DNA of 37,958 bases from Bacteroidaceae bacterium (GTDB lineage Bacteria > Bacteroidota > Bacteroidia > Bacteroidales > Bacteroidaceae), in assembly GCA_017616445.1 (NCBI GenBank), contig JAFZYE010000029.1:1-37958 (forward strand), read 5' to 3'. Shown here piece by piece: positions 23,355 through 31,742 of this stretch (position 1 is the stretch's first letter; each line of letters begins with the position of its first letter). The notes below the pieces were generated by a model. It searched no databases and was not told the origin of the DNA. It worked only from the letters and a program-made list of their open reading frames with translations. A program made the position numbers and the translations under genes.

Positions 23355-24305
23355 AAAGTAGCAACGATAGGATTTTTCGACGGAGTACACAAAGGACACC
23401 AGTTTCTCATCCGGCAAGTGGTGGAGGAGGCTGAACGTATCGGTGGTACGTCTGTTTGTGTGACATTTGCCAATCATCCTCGTAGTGTGGTGGAGCAGAT
23501 GAAGCATGAGAGGATGGAGGTGAGAGGTGATAGGTTAGAGATTAAGTTGCTAACGACCCAAGACGAGAAAGTGAAATTGTTGAAGCAAATGGGCATTCAA
23601 GAGGTATCGCTTTTGGAGTTCACTCCCGAAATCGCGATGATGAGTGCTTACGATTTCATGAAGCAAGTGTTGAAGCAGAAGATGGATGTGGGCGTGTTGG
23701 TCATCGGGTACGACCATCGATTTGGCCACAACCGTTCAGAAGGGTTCGACGATTATGTTCGCTATGGGAAAGAAATCGGTATTCAGATTGTACAGGCAAA
23801 GGCTTATGCAGAGAATCATATTACGGTCAGTTCGTCCTTGATTCGTGAGACGTTGCTGCAAGGAAGTGTGGCAGAAAGCCGAAAGCTGTTGGGATATGAT
23901 TATTTCCTGGAAGGAATCGTGGTGAATGGTTTCAAGGTAGGCAGACGCATTGGATATCCCACAGCAAATATCGAAGTGGCACCAGACAAGCTCATTCCCT
24001 GTGATGGTGTGTATGCGGTGCGGGTAGAGGTAAGAGGTGAGAGGTTAGAGGTAAGAGGTGAGAAGTTAGAGGTAAGAGGTGAGATAGAAGGTATGCTGAA
24101 TATTGGATGGCGGCCTACTTTCAATGGGAATAAACGTACCATCGAGGTGAACCTATTCGATTTCGAGGGGAATATCTATAGTGAACATATCACCATCCAC
24201 TTTGTCGACTTCCTGCGTCCAGAGCAACGATTTGCTTCCCCAGAAGCCTTGACTCAGCAATTGGCGATAGATGAACAAAAAGCAAGAGAAATCCTAAATG
24301 ATTAA
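23352..24305 (+). CDS. ribF: Bifunctional riboflavin kinase/FAD synthetase
   Basis: A 317-residue cytosolic enzyme that makes FMN and then FAD. The N-terminal adenylyltransferase domain starts at once with TIGFFDGVHKGH (residues about 5-16) and has GYDHRFGHNR and ISSSL-type (VSSSLIRETL) motifs. The C-terminal kinase domain has GRRIGYPTAN and the closing EQRFAS segment. Two segments do not belong to the family: HERMEVRGDRLE near residues 52-63 and the seven-residue repeat EVRGERL/EVRGEKL near 226-244. Both are encoded by heptamer DNA arrays in frame. The start gives a minimal but complete N-terminus. The next gene overlaps by 8 nt. Confidence 0.93.
   Translation: MKVATIGFFDGVHKGHQFLIRQVVEEAERIGGTSVCVTFANHPRSVVEQMKHERMEVRGDRLEIKLLTTQDEKVKLLKQMGIQEVSLLEFTPEIAMMSAYDFMKQVLKQKMDVGVLVIGYDHRFGHNRSEGFDDYVRYGKEIGIQIVQAKAYAENHITVSSSLIRETLLQGSVAESRKLLGYDYFLEGIVVNGFKVGRRIGYPTANIEVAPDKLIPCDGVYAVRVEVRGERLEVRGEKLEVRGEIEGMLNIGWRPTFNGNKRTIEVNLFDFEGNIYSEHITIHFVDFLRPEQRFASPEALTQQLAIDEQKAREILND
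23511..23538 (+). repeat. In-frame heptamer array in the ribF adenylyltransferase domain
   Basis: Four AGGTGAG-type units. The two TGA triplets lie out of phase; the one unit in phase reads TTA. Confidence 0.7.
24027..24082 (+). repeat. In-frame heptamer array in the ribF kinase domain
   Basis: Eight exact-length GAGGTNA units arranged as a 21-bp super-repeat (TAA, TGA, TTA endings), encoding the peptide repeat EVRGERL. Units three and six are the only ones whose last three bases are in reading phase and both read TTA. Confidence 0.85.
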
Positions 24306-24789
24306 GCGTTTCTTTCATCGATACGGTTTTGGCATCCAGTCGCCTTGGGCTTATTCGCTTGTGCGCAATGTGCTGTTCGAACCCTTACGCTATTATGCCT
24401 TCGATGATTTGCGTCAGAAGTATCCGAATCTTAGCCGTAAAGAGCGCAAGCGCAATGAGCAATTGTTTCGGATTGTCAACCATTTCAAACCAAAAGCCGT
24501 AGAGATTGTGGGGAATGCAGATGAAGCTACACGAGATTACCTCTCACCTTCCGCTTCCCACCCCTCCCCTCACCTTGTCTATTACATTGCTCCTTCTGCT
24601 CCTGTTCATTCCGTTCCTACGAACTATGCTGACGGAACGGTGATCGTGGTGGACGATATCCGTAAATCAAATATAGCTGTTTGGGGGCAGCTGACGAACA
24701 ATCATCAGGCTACGGCCATATTCGAGATGGGATATCGAGGCATGATCGTCATAGATCCTAAGCGGATTCGTCAAACCTACACACTTTGA
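24298..24789 (+). CDS. Shortened SAM-methyltransferase-like protein
   Basis: A 163-residue protein. The N-terminus (HRYGFGIQSPWAYSLVRNVL) matches the opening of a Bacteroidota class I methyltransferase-like family that is usually about 240-270 residues. A Rossmann-like pattern remains (KAVEIVGNADEATRDYL, TVIVVDDIRKS, GMIVIDPKR), but the Gly-rich SAM loop is poor, so it may not bind SAM. A Pro/Ser/His-rich segment near residues 82-92 could be repeat-derived (ACCTCTCACCTT). The start overlaps ribF by 8 nt, indicating coupling. Whether it is an active enzyme is doubtful. Confidence 0.65.
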   Translation: MIKRFFHRYGFGIQSPWAYSLVRNVLFEPLRYYAFDDLRQKYPNLSRKERKRNEQLFRIVNHFKPKAVEIVGNADEATRDYLSPSASHPSPHLVYYIAPSAPVHSVPTNYADGTVIVVDDIRKSNIAVWGQLTNNHQATAIFEMGYRGMIVIDPKRIRQTYTL

Positions 24790-24798
24790 ACGTAACTA

Positions 24799-25698
24799 TT
24801 ATTTCTGGATTTTCTTCCACTCCATATTCTGGGAAGCATTGATTTTGAGGAGGGTCTCATAGACGGCCTCCTTCTCTTTGGCGTTGCCGTGTCCTCGATA
24901 GATATTTACCAGTTCGTCGCGTTTGTAGTCGGTAAATATCTGTGGAAGCAAGCTGAGCGGTTTGCTGTCGTACGCCTCTTTGAGCAGTTCGATGGATTCT
25001 GTGATGGCTGTTCGACCACGATCCACGTTGCTCGCCATCTCGTCAAGACCCTGACGATGGTACTTATACATCATCTCTCTGAAAGGTTCCATCGAAGTCT
25101 CCATATAGTCGTTGATGATAGCGTGACGGTTTTTGTTGTTACCAAATGCTTTCCATCCTGGTTCAGACAGGGCTTGTGCGTTGTTCACGATGCTTTCAAC
25201 CATGTGAAGGATATCTGTTCCGCCCTTTGGAGAAAAGGTGTCGAGATCGAGCCCTATGAACAGATAGGCATAGTAGGCAAGCAATGCCGTGAGATTGTTG
25301 TCCATATTCGTCTCGTTGAATTCCAGAGGTTCATGTTCAACATAGTCAAAACTGATTTCTGTATCACGGCGTGAGAACACAGTGGTGTTGTATGAAGCAT
25401 TATATACCGGACGGGTCACCTGAAACTGTAGTTCACCAGTGAAATGGTTGTTGTCTGGCTTGTATTGTTTGATGGTGAAGTTCATCGTACAGTTCACACG
25501 TTCCTCCTTACCGTATTGCAAGTCCGTCCATGCCCGATTGTTCATGAACGCAGCTATTTCCTTTTCCAGCGTCTCAAAGATACCGTTGTTCGTACCCTGA
25601 ACCTGTGAATGGTTGATGCGAACGGTGCAATTCAGCTCCTGTGCCTTCATCGAGAGACACTGTAGCATAGCAACGAGAATGAATACCAAATACTTCAT
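24799..25698 (-). CDS. DUF4835 exported protein
   Basis: A 299-residue protein (signal cut after MKA, then Gln). The pattern ELNCTVRINHSQVQGTN at the mature start, the beta-rich first half (FTGELQFQVTRPVYNASYNT), and the helical second half (LDTFSPKGG, GRTAITESIELL) match the Bacteroidota DUF4835 family. The family is envelope-located and has been discussed in connection with gliding and type IX secretion; I cannot assign that role here. The start at 25698 is chosen over upstream in-frame codons because the -7 box TAACTTTG at 25717-25724 would lie inside a longer frame. Confidence 0.78.
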   Translation of the reverse strand: MKYLVFILVAMLQCLSMKAQELNCTVRINHSQVQGTNNGIFETLEKEIAAFMNNRAWTDLQYGKEERVNCTMNFTIKQYKPDNNHFTGELQFQVTRPVYNASYNTTVFSRRDTEISFDYVEHEPLEFNETNMDNNLTALLAYYAYLFIGLDLDTFSPKGGTDILHMVESIVNNAQALSEPGWKAFGNNKNRHAIINDYMETSMEPFREMMYKYHRQGLDEMASNVDRGRTAITESIELLKEAYDSKPLSLLPQIFTDYKRDELVNIYRGHGNAKEKEAVYETLLKINASQNMEWKKIQK

Positions 25699-25716
25699 GT
25701 GACATCTTATTTGCTG

Positions 25717-25724
25717 CAAAGTTA
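25717..25724 (-). promoter_or_regulatory. -7 promoter box for the DUF4835 gene
   Basis: The reverse complement reads TAACTTTG followed by CAGC, 18 nt before the ATG at 25698. Confidence 0.6.
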
Positions 25725-25731
25725 AGAAAAA

Positions 25732-25803
25732 GTTAGGAGTTAGGAGTTAGGAGTTAGGAGTTTTTGGTGTTTTTCTTAATTCTTAACTCTTAATTCTTAA
25801 TTT
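25732..25803. repeat. Heptamer arrays between DUF4835 and ychF
   Basis: Four GTTAGGA units (25732-25759), a T-rich gap, then four TTAATTC/TTAACTC units (25776-25803) that run into the ychF promoter. Confidence 0.8.
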
Positions 25804-25808
25804 TTTTG

Positions 25809-25816
25809 TATCTTTG
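25809..25816 (+). promoter_or_regulatory. -7 promoter box for ychF
   Basis: TATCTTTG fits TAnnTTTG, 20 nt before ATG 25837. The context TTTTTTTGTATCTTTGCGC is almost the same as in front of the hydrolase gene at 14613. Confidence 0.7.
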
Positions 25817-25836
25817 CGCTGTAATAAAAAATAACT

Positions 25837-26940
25837 ATGGCATTAAAAGCAGGAATCGTTGGATTGCCAAATGTGGGCAAGTCAACTCTTTTCAATTGTT
25901 TGTCGAGCGCAAAGGCGCAGGCGGCAAACTTCCCCTTCTGTACGATTGACGCACAGATGGGACAGATTTCAGTACCTGACGAACGACTCACCAAGTTGGC
26001 AGAGATAGTCCATCCTGGACGTATCGTGCCTGCCACATGCGACATCGTGGATATCGCTGGATTGGTGAAGGGCGCCAGCCAAGGTGAAGGATTGGGTAAT
26101 CAATTCTTGGGTAACATACGCGAGTGTGACGCAATCATTCATGTGTTGCGTTGTTTCGATAATGGTAACATCGTGCATGTCGATGGAAGTGTGAACCCCG
26201 TGAGAGACAAGGAGGTAATCGACACTGAGCTTCAGTTGAAGGACTTGGAGACTGTGGAGTCGCGTATCAAACGCGTGGAGAAACAGGCCAATGTGGGTGG
26301 TGACAAGATGGCGAAAGTGGAACTGGGATTATTGCTCCGTTATAAGGAGGCCTTGGAACAGGGCAAAAGTGCACGAGTAGTAGAATTGGAGAACGCAGAG
26401 GAAGAGACTGTAGCGAAACAGATGTTTCTGCTGACCACCAAACCAGTGCTGTATGTCTGCAATGTGGATGACCAGAGTGCAAAGGAAGGCAACCAATATG
26501 TGGATGCTGTGCGCGAGGCCATCAAGGGCGAGGATGCCCAGTTGCTTATTATCTCTGCCCAGACAGAAGCTGACATCGCTGAGCTGGAGAGCTACGAGGA
26601 GAAGCAGATGTTTTTGGAAGATATGGGTCTGGAGGAGAGCGGATGCAACCGACTGATCAAGGCCATCTATGCTCTGCTTAACTTGCAGACCTTCATCACA
26701 GCCGGACCGATGGAGGTGAAGGCATGGACGTTCCGCAAGGGATGGAAGGCTCCCCAATGTGCAGGTGTGATTCATACCGACTTCGAGAAAGGGTTCATCC
26801 GTGCCGAGGTCATCAAGTATGAGGACTACATGAAGTATGGTTCGGAAGCTGCTGTTCGTGAAGCTGGAAAGTTGGGCGTAGAAGGAAAAGACTATGTGGT
26901 GCAGGATGGCGACATCATGCATTTCCGATTTAATGTATAA
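25837..26940 (+). CDS. ychF: Redox-regulated ATPase/GTPase YchF
   Basis: A 367-residue OBG-family P-loop NTPase that associates with ribosomes. The P-loop GLPNVGKST is at residues 9-17, the switch II motif DIAGLVKGAS is present, and the base-recognition region reads CNVDD, in line with the ATP preference of YchF. A coiled-coil insert at about 125-185 and a C-terminal TGS domain (about 280-365, TFRKGWKAPQCAGVIHTDFE) complete the family layout. Its stop is followed directly by the repeat cassette in front of lgt. Confidence 0.95.
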   Translation: MALKAGIVGLPNVGKSTLFNCLSSAKAQAANFPFCTIDAQMGQISVPDERLTKLAEIVHPGRIVPATCDIVDIAGLVKGASQGEGLGNQFLGNIRECDAIIHVLRCFDNGNIVHVDGSVNPVRDKEVIDTELQLKDLETVESRIKRVEKQANVGGDKMAKVELGLLLRYKEALEQGKSARVVELENAEEETVAKQMFLLTTKPVLYVCNVDDQSAKEGNQYVDAVREAIKGEDAQLLIISAQTEADIAELESYEEKQMFLEDMGLEESGCNRLIKAIYALLNLQTFITAGPMEVKAWTFRKGWKAPQCAGVIHTDFEKGFIRAEVIKYEDYMKYGSEAAVREAGKLGVEGKDYVVQDGDIMHFRFNV

Positions 26941-27007
26941 GGAGTTTTTCTTCATTTTTACATTCTACATTTTACATTCTACATTCTACATTCTACATTT
27001 TACATTA
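26940..27007 (+). repeat. Seven-unit TACATTC array before lgt
   Basis: It begins like the cassettes at the S41 and ribF genes (AGGAGTTTTTCTTCATTTTT) but has seven heptamers (26959-27007) against four, and the -7 box is replaced by TTCATTATGAATT, which contains the lgt start. Confidence 0.8.
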
Positions 27008-27013
27008 TTCATT

Positions 27014-27925
27014 ATGAATTATCTGTTTATCGATTGGCAGCCTCACGTTGAGGCGTTTCAGATTGGTTCGTTCAGCGTCAGATGGTATGCGCTGTTTTGG
27101 GCCATCGGATTGGTTGCTGCCTATTACATCGTGAAGAATCTGTACAAGCATCAGGGAATTTCGCTCGATAAGTTCGATCCGCTGTTCCTCTATTGCTTCT
27201 TTGGCATCCTGATAGGTGCACGATTGGGGCATTGTCTGTTCTACGAGCCTGAGTATTATCTGGGGAGTACGAACGGGATAATAGAGATGTTTCTGCCAAT
27301 AAAGATACTGCCCGATGGGAGCTGGAAGTTTCATGGCTACGCAGGATTGGCCAGTCATGGTGGTGCTATCGGCTGTTTCTTTGCGATGCTGATTTACTCC
27401 AAGCGCAATTTTGTCAGGTTTACGACAGTGCTTGATAACGTGTGTATTGCCACTCCACTGACTGCTTTTTGCATCCGTATGGGTAACCTGATGAACTCGG
27501 AAATCATTGGTAGCCAGACAGATGTTCCTTGGGCTTTCTTGTTCCACACGAACGAGTCGATGGTGGGCGGTGCTGTCGTTCCACGTCACCCAGCACAGCT
27601 CTATGAGGCAATCGCCTATTTCATCATCTTCATCGTGCTGCTGCTTGTCTATTGGCGACTCAACCGCTACGGAATACGTTCGGGTGCAGGAACTGGGTTG
27701 TACTTCGGATTGTGTCTGACGTTGATATTCACGTTCCGTTTCTTCGTGGAGTTTATCAAGAAGGAACAGGTGGATTTCGAGAAAGGCATGGCGCTCGATA
27801 TGGGACAATTGCTGAGCATACCTTTTATCATCGCAGGTGCCTGGTTCACCATACGCGGTATACGGTTATTTAAGAAGTACCTAAACGATCACGAATCATA
27901 TCTCAACGATTATGCCAACCAGTAA
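27014..27925 (+). CDS. lgt: Prolipoprotein diacylglyceryl transferase
   Basis: A 303-residue inner-membrane enzyme that transfers diacylglycerol to the lipobox Cys of prolipoproteins, needed for the lipoproteins in this window. It has about seven membrane spans. Family motifs are IGARLGHCLFYEP, the HGYAGLASHGGAIG segment and the signature RMGNLMNSEIIG. The reading frame is open upstream through the heptamer array to ATG 26933, but the homologous N-terminus (MNYLFIDWQPHVEAFQIG) begins at 27014. No -7 box is visible, so read-through from ychF is likely. The next gene overlaps by 14 nt. Confidence 0.94.
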   Translation: MNYLFIDWQPHVEAFQIGSFSVRWYALFWAIGLVAAYYIVKNLYKHQGISLDKFDPLFLYCFFGILIGARLGHCLFYEPEYYLGSTNGIIEMFLPIKILPDGSWKFHGYAGLASHGGAIGCFFAMLIYSKRNFVRFTTVLDNVCIATPLTAFCIRMGNLMNSEIIGSQTDVPWAFLFHTNESMVGGAVVPRHPAQLYEAIAYFIIFIVLLLVYWRLNRYGIRSGAGTGLYFGLCLTLIFTFRFFVEFIKKEQVDFEKGMALDMGQLLSIPFIIAGAWFTIRGIRLFKKYLNDHESYLNDYANQ

Positions 27926-30080
27926 ATCACACAAAGGTATTGTTGCTACCATCATCATCCTCATCGTGCTGCTACTTGGTGCAGGAGGATGGATTTGGTA
28001 TAGCTGCTCAAACAAAGACGAGAAGATCGACTTGGAGAACTACACCCCTGTGGAGGAGTTCAAACCAGCATTTGAGGCGCTTAGCAAAGAGCCGGAGCCT
28101 CAGTACGATATTGAGGAAACGGTGCGTCTGCTGAATGGGTTGGAAGTTGCACAGAATCAGTCAGACGACTTCTTTTCGTTCCTTGAGTTTATGGCTAAGC
28201 AGGACTACAGCAAGGTGCCTGCAGATGTGTTGGAGGCGAAGAAGAAACTGCTGCCTATCTTGCAGAAGATGTTCGAGTTGCAGAAGGAATACGATGAGTT
28301 GGACGACATCTGGATGTTGGCCCGTAGTGCTACCAGCGGAGCTACCAACTTTGCGGAGAATGCCAACCCGATTGCAGTCATCTCCACCATCTTCTCTGGC
28401 GATCCGTTGTCGGCTGTGGGTATCAACAAAAACCTTGCAGAAGCCAAGACTGCGGCCTTTGAGCAGTATGAAAAAGACCAGAAGTTGAAGGAATCGCTGA
28501 AAAAAGAGATAGAGGAAGTGCGCATGTCGTACATCGACTACCTCTCAGAGTATGCACCTGTCTATTTCAAGTATATGAACGAATGGGATAAGCTCTGTCT
28601 GGATCGTGACAAAGCCTATCTCGATATCTATGCAGGACGTTCGAAGGATGCGTATAACGCCATAGAGAAGGTGCTCGACAAATATCCGACCAATCGTGAG
28701 GCATTACTGCTGAAAGCGTTATCGTTGATTCAGATGGCTGACACCAAAGGACCAGTCAACACCTTACAACCATCGGACATCGAGCTCGATTCGCTGCCCA
28801 AAGAGAATCCAAACGACAAACTGCTGACTCAGGCATACGCCATCTTGGAGGATTATACGGAGTTGTATCCTAACCGTAGTGCTCCTGCTTTAGTGCTGAA
28901 GGGATTAATCAACCTGAAGGAAGGCAACGAGTCGAAGGCGATGTCGTATTTCGATCAGGCAAGTGTGGAATACCCACGTCAGGCAGCAGCGCTGACTGAT
29001 TTGCTGGATTCATACAAGAACCGTTCGTATCTCAACAAGTCGAGCGAAGGCAAGTATCTCCTCAAACTCTATCGTAGTACGATGGAAGGCTACGGAATGT
29101 TCAGTCCTAACCTGTTGAAAGCAAAATACTATGCACAACAGGGCGACCTCGATGAGAGCAAGGAGGAAATCTTCAATCATTTCTACCGTCGTGGAAACCA
29201 AGGTGTTTATGACTGTCTGCTCAGCGACATGCAGTATTGTGAGGAGAACATGTACAGCATCTTCAAGCAGCTGCTCATGGAGCAGTCGTTCATCGACGTG
29301 AGTGTGGAGCCTACGACTGACTGGTTGGTCAGCAAGAACGACGACGAGGTGAAGGTCATCATCAACAACCGTAGTGATGTCGACTTGGAGAATGTGCGTA
29401 TCTTCTTGTGTCTCCATTACACAGATATGTACAAGGACGAGTACGATGTGGTGAAATGCCCGTCAATCAACATCATCAAGCATCACGACAAGACGGAGAT
29501 TGGTGTGGTGAAGCTTACCTACGAAGACAAGAAGTATGACGACATCACCCATATCCGTGCGATTGCGATGACTGACGATAAGATTTGCTGGATAGACAAT
29601 GTGGATTATAAATATGTTCATGCCTACGAGGCATCGAAAGCAAGCGCAAAAGCCAAAAAGCAGAACCAGAGCCGTCGTGAGGAGTTCCTTGGTGCTTTCA
29701 ATGTCACCAGTGAATCGCTGCTTTCGACCATCAGTTCGGGCATCAAGATCTACAGCAATATCAAGAATGGCGACAAGAGCATCTGGGATAGTGTGACGGA
29801 TATCTGGAAAGGTGACGACAAGAAACTGAAGATTGAGTTGCCTCGTATCCTCACCTTAATCGACCCTGTATTCTCACTCCACCAGCTGAAAGATAAAGAC
29901 AATGCTGTATTGCCGAAAGAAAGCTACTTGGCTGGTAGTACTATCCGACTGAAGTTCGACTACGAACCCAAGAACGGCGACATCATTCCGCTGTACATCT
30001 ACAGCGACTATGTATCGTTCAAGGTGACGATAGAGTTTAAGGACGGAAAGGCTGAAATCCAAAAGATAGAACTCGTATAA
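27912..30080 (+). CDS. Membrane-anchored TPR-like repeat protein
   Basis: A 722-residue protein with one N-terminal membrane span at about residues 9-31 and a large, mainly helical body. TPR-like pairs appear at about 235-265 (DAYNAIEKVLDKYPTNREAL) and 300-365 (YAILEDYTELYPNRSAPALVLKG; KAMSYFDQASVEYPRQ). The last third is beta-rich (VKVIINNRSDVDLENVRIFLCLHY) and could be an immunoglobulin-like fold. It overlaps lgt by 14 nt. It is probably an envelope scaffold; no enzyme motif is seen and no specific family is recognised. Confidence 0.72.
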   Translation: MPTSKSHKGIVATIIILIVLLLGAGGWIWYSCSNKDEKIDLENYTPVEEFKPAFEALSKEPEPQYDIEETVRLLNGLEVAQNQSDDFFSFLEFMAKQDYSKVPADVLEAKKKLLPILQKMFELQKEYDELDDIWMLARSATSGATNFAENANPIAVISTIFSGDPLSAVGINKNLAEAKTAAFEQYEKDQKLKESLKKEIEEVRMSYIDYLSEYAPVYFKYMNEWDKLCLDRDKAYLDIYAGRSKDAYNAIEKVLDKYPTNREALLLKALSLIQMADTKGPVNTLQPSDIELDSLPKENPNDKLLTQAYAILEDYTELYPNRSAPALVLKGLINLKEGNESKAMSYFDQASVEYPRQAAALTDLLDSYKNRSYLNKSSEGKYLLKLYRSTMEGYGMFSPNLLKAKYYAQQGDLDESKEEIFNHFYRRGNQGVYDCLLSDMQYCEENMYSIFKQLLMEQSFIDVSVEPTTDWLVSKNDDEVKVIINNRSDVDLENVRIFLCLHYTDMYKDEYDVVKCPSINIIKHHDKTEIGVVKLTYEDKKYDDITHIRAIAMTDDKICWIDNVDYKYVHAYEASKASAKAKKQNQSRREEFLGAFNVTSESLLSTISSGIKIYSNIKNGDKSIWDSVTDIWKGDDKKLKIELPRILTLIDPVFSLHQLKDKDNAVLPKESYLAGSTIRLKFDYEPKNGDIIPLYIYSDYVSFKVTIEFKDGKAEIQKIELV

Positions 30081-30100
30081 CTCAATAAAATCAAATCCTT

Positions 30101-31735
30101 ATGAAAATGATAACCGCAGCAATTGGCTGCATCTTGCTTATGACTGCTTGTGTATCGAACAAGTCCCCTTTAAAGGGGGGTGAGGGTGATGTCACCCAAG
30201 GTAATCCGTTCCTGCCGCTATGGGAACATATTCCTGATGGAGAACCATACGTATTTGAAGACCCAGACAATCCTGGGAAGTACCGTGTGTATGTCTATGG
30301 GTCACACGACGACTTGATTACCGAATACTGCGGTCGTGACCAAGTGGTGTGGTCTGCACCCGTTGAAGACCTTACCCAATGGCGCTACGATGGTGAGATT
30401 TTCAGTGTGAAGAAAAATGCGAAGGGCGAACTGCTCAATCCAGAAGGAAAGGGTGATGTGCTTTATGCTCCTGATGTGACGCTCGTAGTCGCTGCTGACG
30501 GTACCAAGACCTATTACCTCTATCCCAACAACCAGGCAGGAGGTCGTAATGGTATGATTGCGAAGAGCAGCCGTCCTGACGGACCGTTCGAGGTATGCAA
30601 CTGGAATCAGAACAATCCTTATATCACAGACGGTGTGTTGGCATTCGACCCAGCAGTCTTTGTTGACGATGATGGACGCATCTATGGCTATTGGGGATTC
30701 GAGCGCTCATTCGCAGCAGAATTGGATCCTGCAACGATGGCAACCGTGAAACCTGGTACACAGATTGTAGAGGATATGGTATCAGGACGTTACGACGACG
30801 GTATCTTCAGTTTCTTCGAGGCTTCGTCTATTCGCAAAATCAAAGATAAATATGTATTTATCTATAGCCGCTTCACCAAGGATGGTGAGTTTGGGCTTCC
30901 TATCTCTAATTATACCCTCGCATACGCTTACAGCGACAACCCGTTAGGACCTTGGACGTACGGAGGAACCATCATCGATGCTCGCGGACGTGAGACCGAT
31001 GAGGCTGGCAACGTGATTGCATCAGCTTGTATCGACGGAAACACCCACGGTTCAATCTGCGAAATCAACGGACAATGGTACGTATTCTATCACCGTCAGA
31101 CAGGAACAGACGAATATGCACGTCAGGCAATGGTAGCTCCTATCACCGTTAATGTAGAGGAAGGACCTGGTGGAAAGGTAGAGATTTCAGAAGGAGAATA
31201 TACTTCGGAAGGTTTCGCCTTGAACGGTCTCAATCCGTTCGAGCGCCATTCAGCAGGTATTGCCTGCTGGTACACAGGTCCCAAGCCTGCTATTCATGAA
31301 TGGCCAAACAACACGTTCTTTGGCTCCTACCCAGCTGCGACCTACGGTACGGATGATAAGTTCGATGCACCATACGACCTGCGTAACAACACCAACCCGA
31401 TTGTCAACAATACCGATGGTTCTATCGTGGGTTATAAGTACTTCAACTTTGAAGCCGCTCGCGACCGCAAGGACTTGACCTTGGTACTGAATTTGGTTCC
31501 AGAGGGTATTGATGGAACGATTGAAATCATGGCTGGACGTCCTTGGACATCGCAAGGAGGACAACTGCTCGGAACCATCGAGTTGAAGGCAGACATGCCA
31601 AAGGAGGTGAAGGAACTGTCGGCAGTCCTTTCGTCGGACGTCAAGCTCGAAGGCAAGACGGCCATCTTCTTTAAATTCTCTTCGGAAACAAAGGAGAAGT
31701 CACTCTGTACACTTTTGGACTTCTGCTTCAAATAG
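30101..31735 (+). CDS. GH43 lipoprotein with C-terminal carbohydrate-binding-like domain
   Basis: A 544-residue surface-type lipoprotein: lipobox MTAC with Cys17. The following linker (SPLKGGEGD, residues 22-30) comes from an in-frame GC-rich palindrome. The GH43 propeller covers about 38-385, with probable base Asp46 (IPDGEP), a modulating Asp in LAFDPAVFVDDDG and the acid Glu in FFEASS. The C-terminal part (about 400-544) is a beta-sandwich, likely CBM6-type (GTIEIMAGRPW...GTIELKADMP). Likely activity is arabinofuranosidase or xylosidase on plant polysaccharides. It lies 20 nt after the TPR-like gene. Confidence 0.85.
   Translation: MKMITAAIGCILLMTACVSNKSPLKGGEGDVTQGNPFLPLWEHIPDGEPYVFEDPDNPGKYRVYVYGSHDDLITEYCGRDQVVWSAPVEDLTQWRYDGEIFSVKKNAKGELLNPEGKGDVLYAPDVTLVVAADGTKTYYLYPNNQAGGRNGMIAKSSRPDGPFEVCNWNQNNPYITDGVLAFDPAVFVDDDGRIYGYWGFERSFAAELDPATMATVKPGTQIVEDMVSGRYDDGIFSFFEASSIRKIKDKYVFIYSRFTKDGEFGLPISNYTLAYAYSDNPLGPWTYGGTIIDARGRETDEAGNVIASACIDGNTHGSICEINGQWYVFYHRQTGTDEYARQAMVAPITVNVEEGPGGKVEISEGEYTSEGFALNGLNPFERHSAGIACWYTGPKPAIHEWPNNTFFGSYPAATYGTDDKFDAPYDLRNNTNPIVNNTDGSIVGYKYFNFEAARDRKDLTLVLNLVPEGIDGTIEIMAGRPWTSQGGQLLGTIELKADMPKEVKELSAVLSSDVKLEGKTAIFFKFSSETKEKSLCTLLDFCFK
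30165..30178. repeat. GC-rich palindrome inside the GH43 lipoprotein gene
   Basis: CCCCTTT/AAAGGGG is a perfect 14-bp palindrome followed by GGTGAGGG, translated in frame as SPLKGGEG immediately after the lipidation site. Confidence 0.7.
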
Positions 31736-31742
31736 GTGGTGT

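Noticed and set aside
25699-25719. Longer start for the DUF4835 protein
   Set aside because: The extra codons overlap the -7 box at 25717-25724; the start at 25698 gives a normal signal peptide.
26959-27007. Tandem arrays as a CRISPR
   Set aside because: Units are 7 bp with no spacers; there are no cas genes.
26894-27013. N-terminal extension of Lgt through the TACATTC array
   Set aside because: The frame is open because TACATT heptamers contain no stops, but the family N-terminus begins at 27014 and the extension is a low-complexity Phe/Ile/His string.
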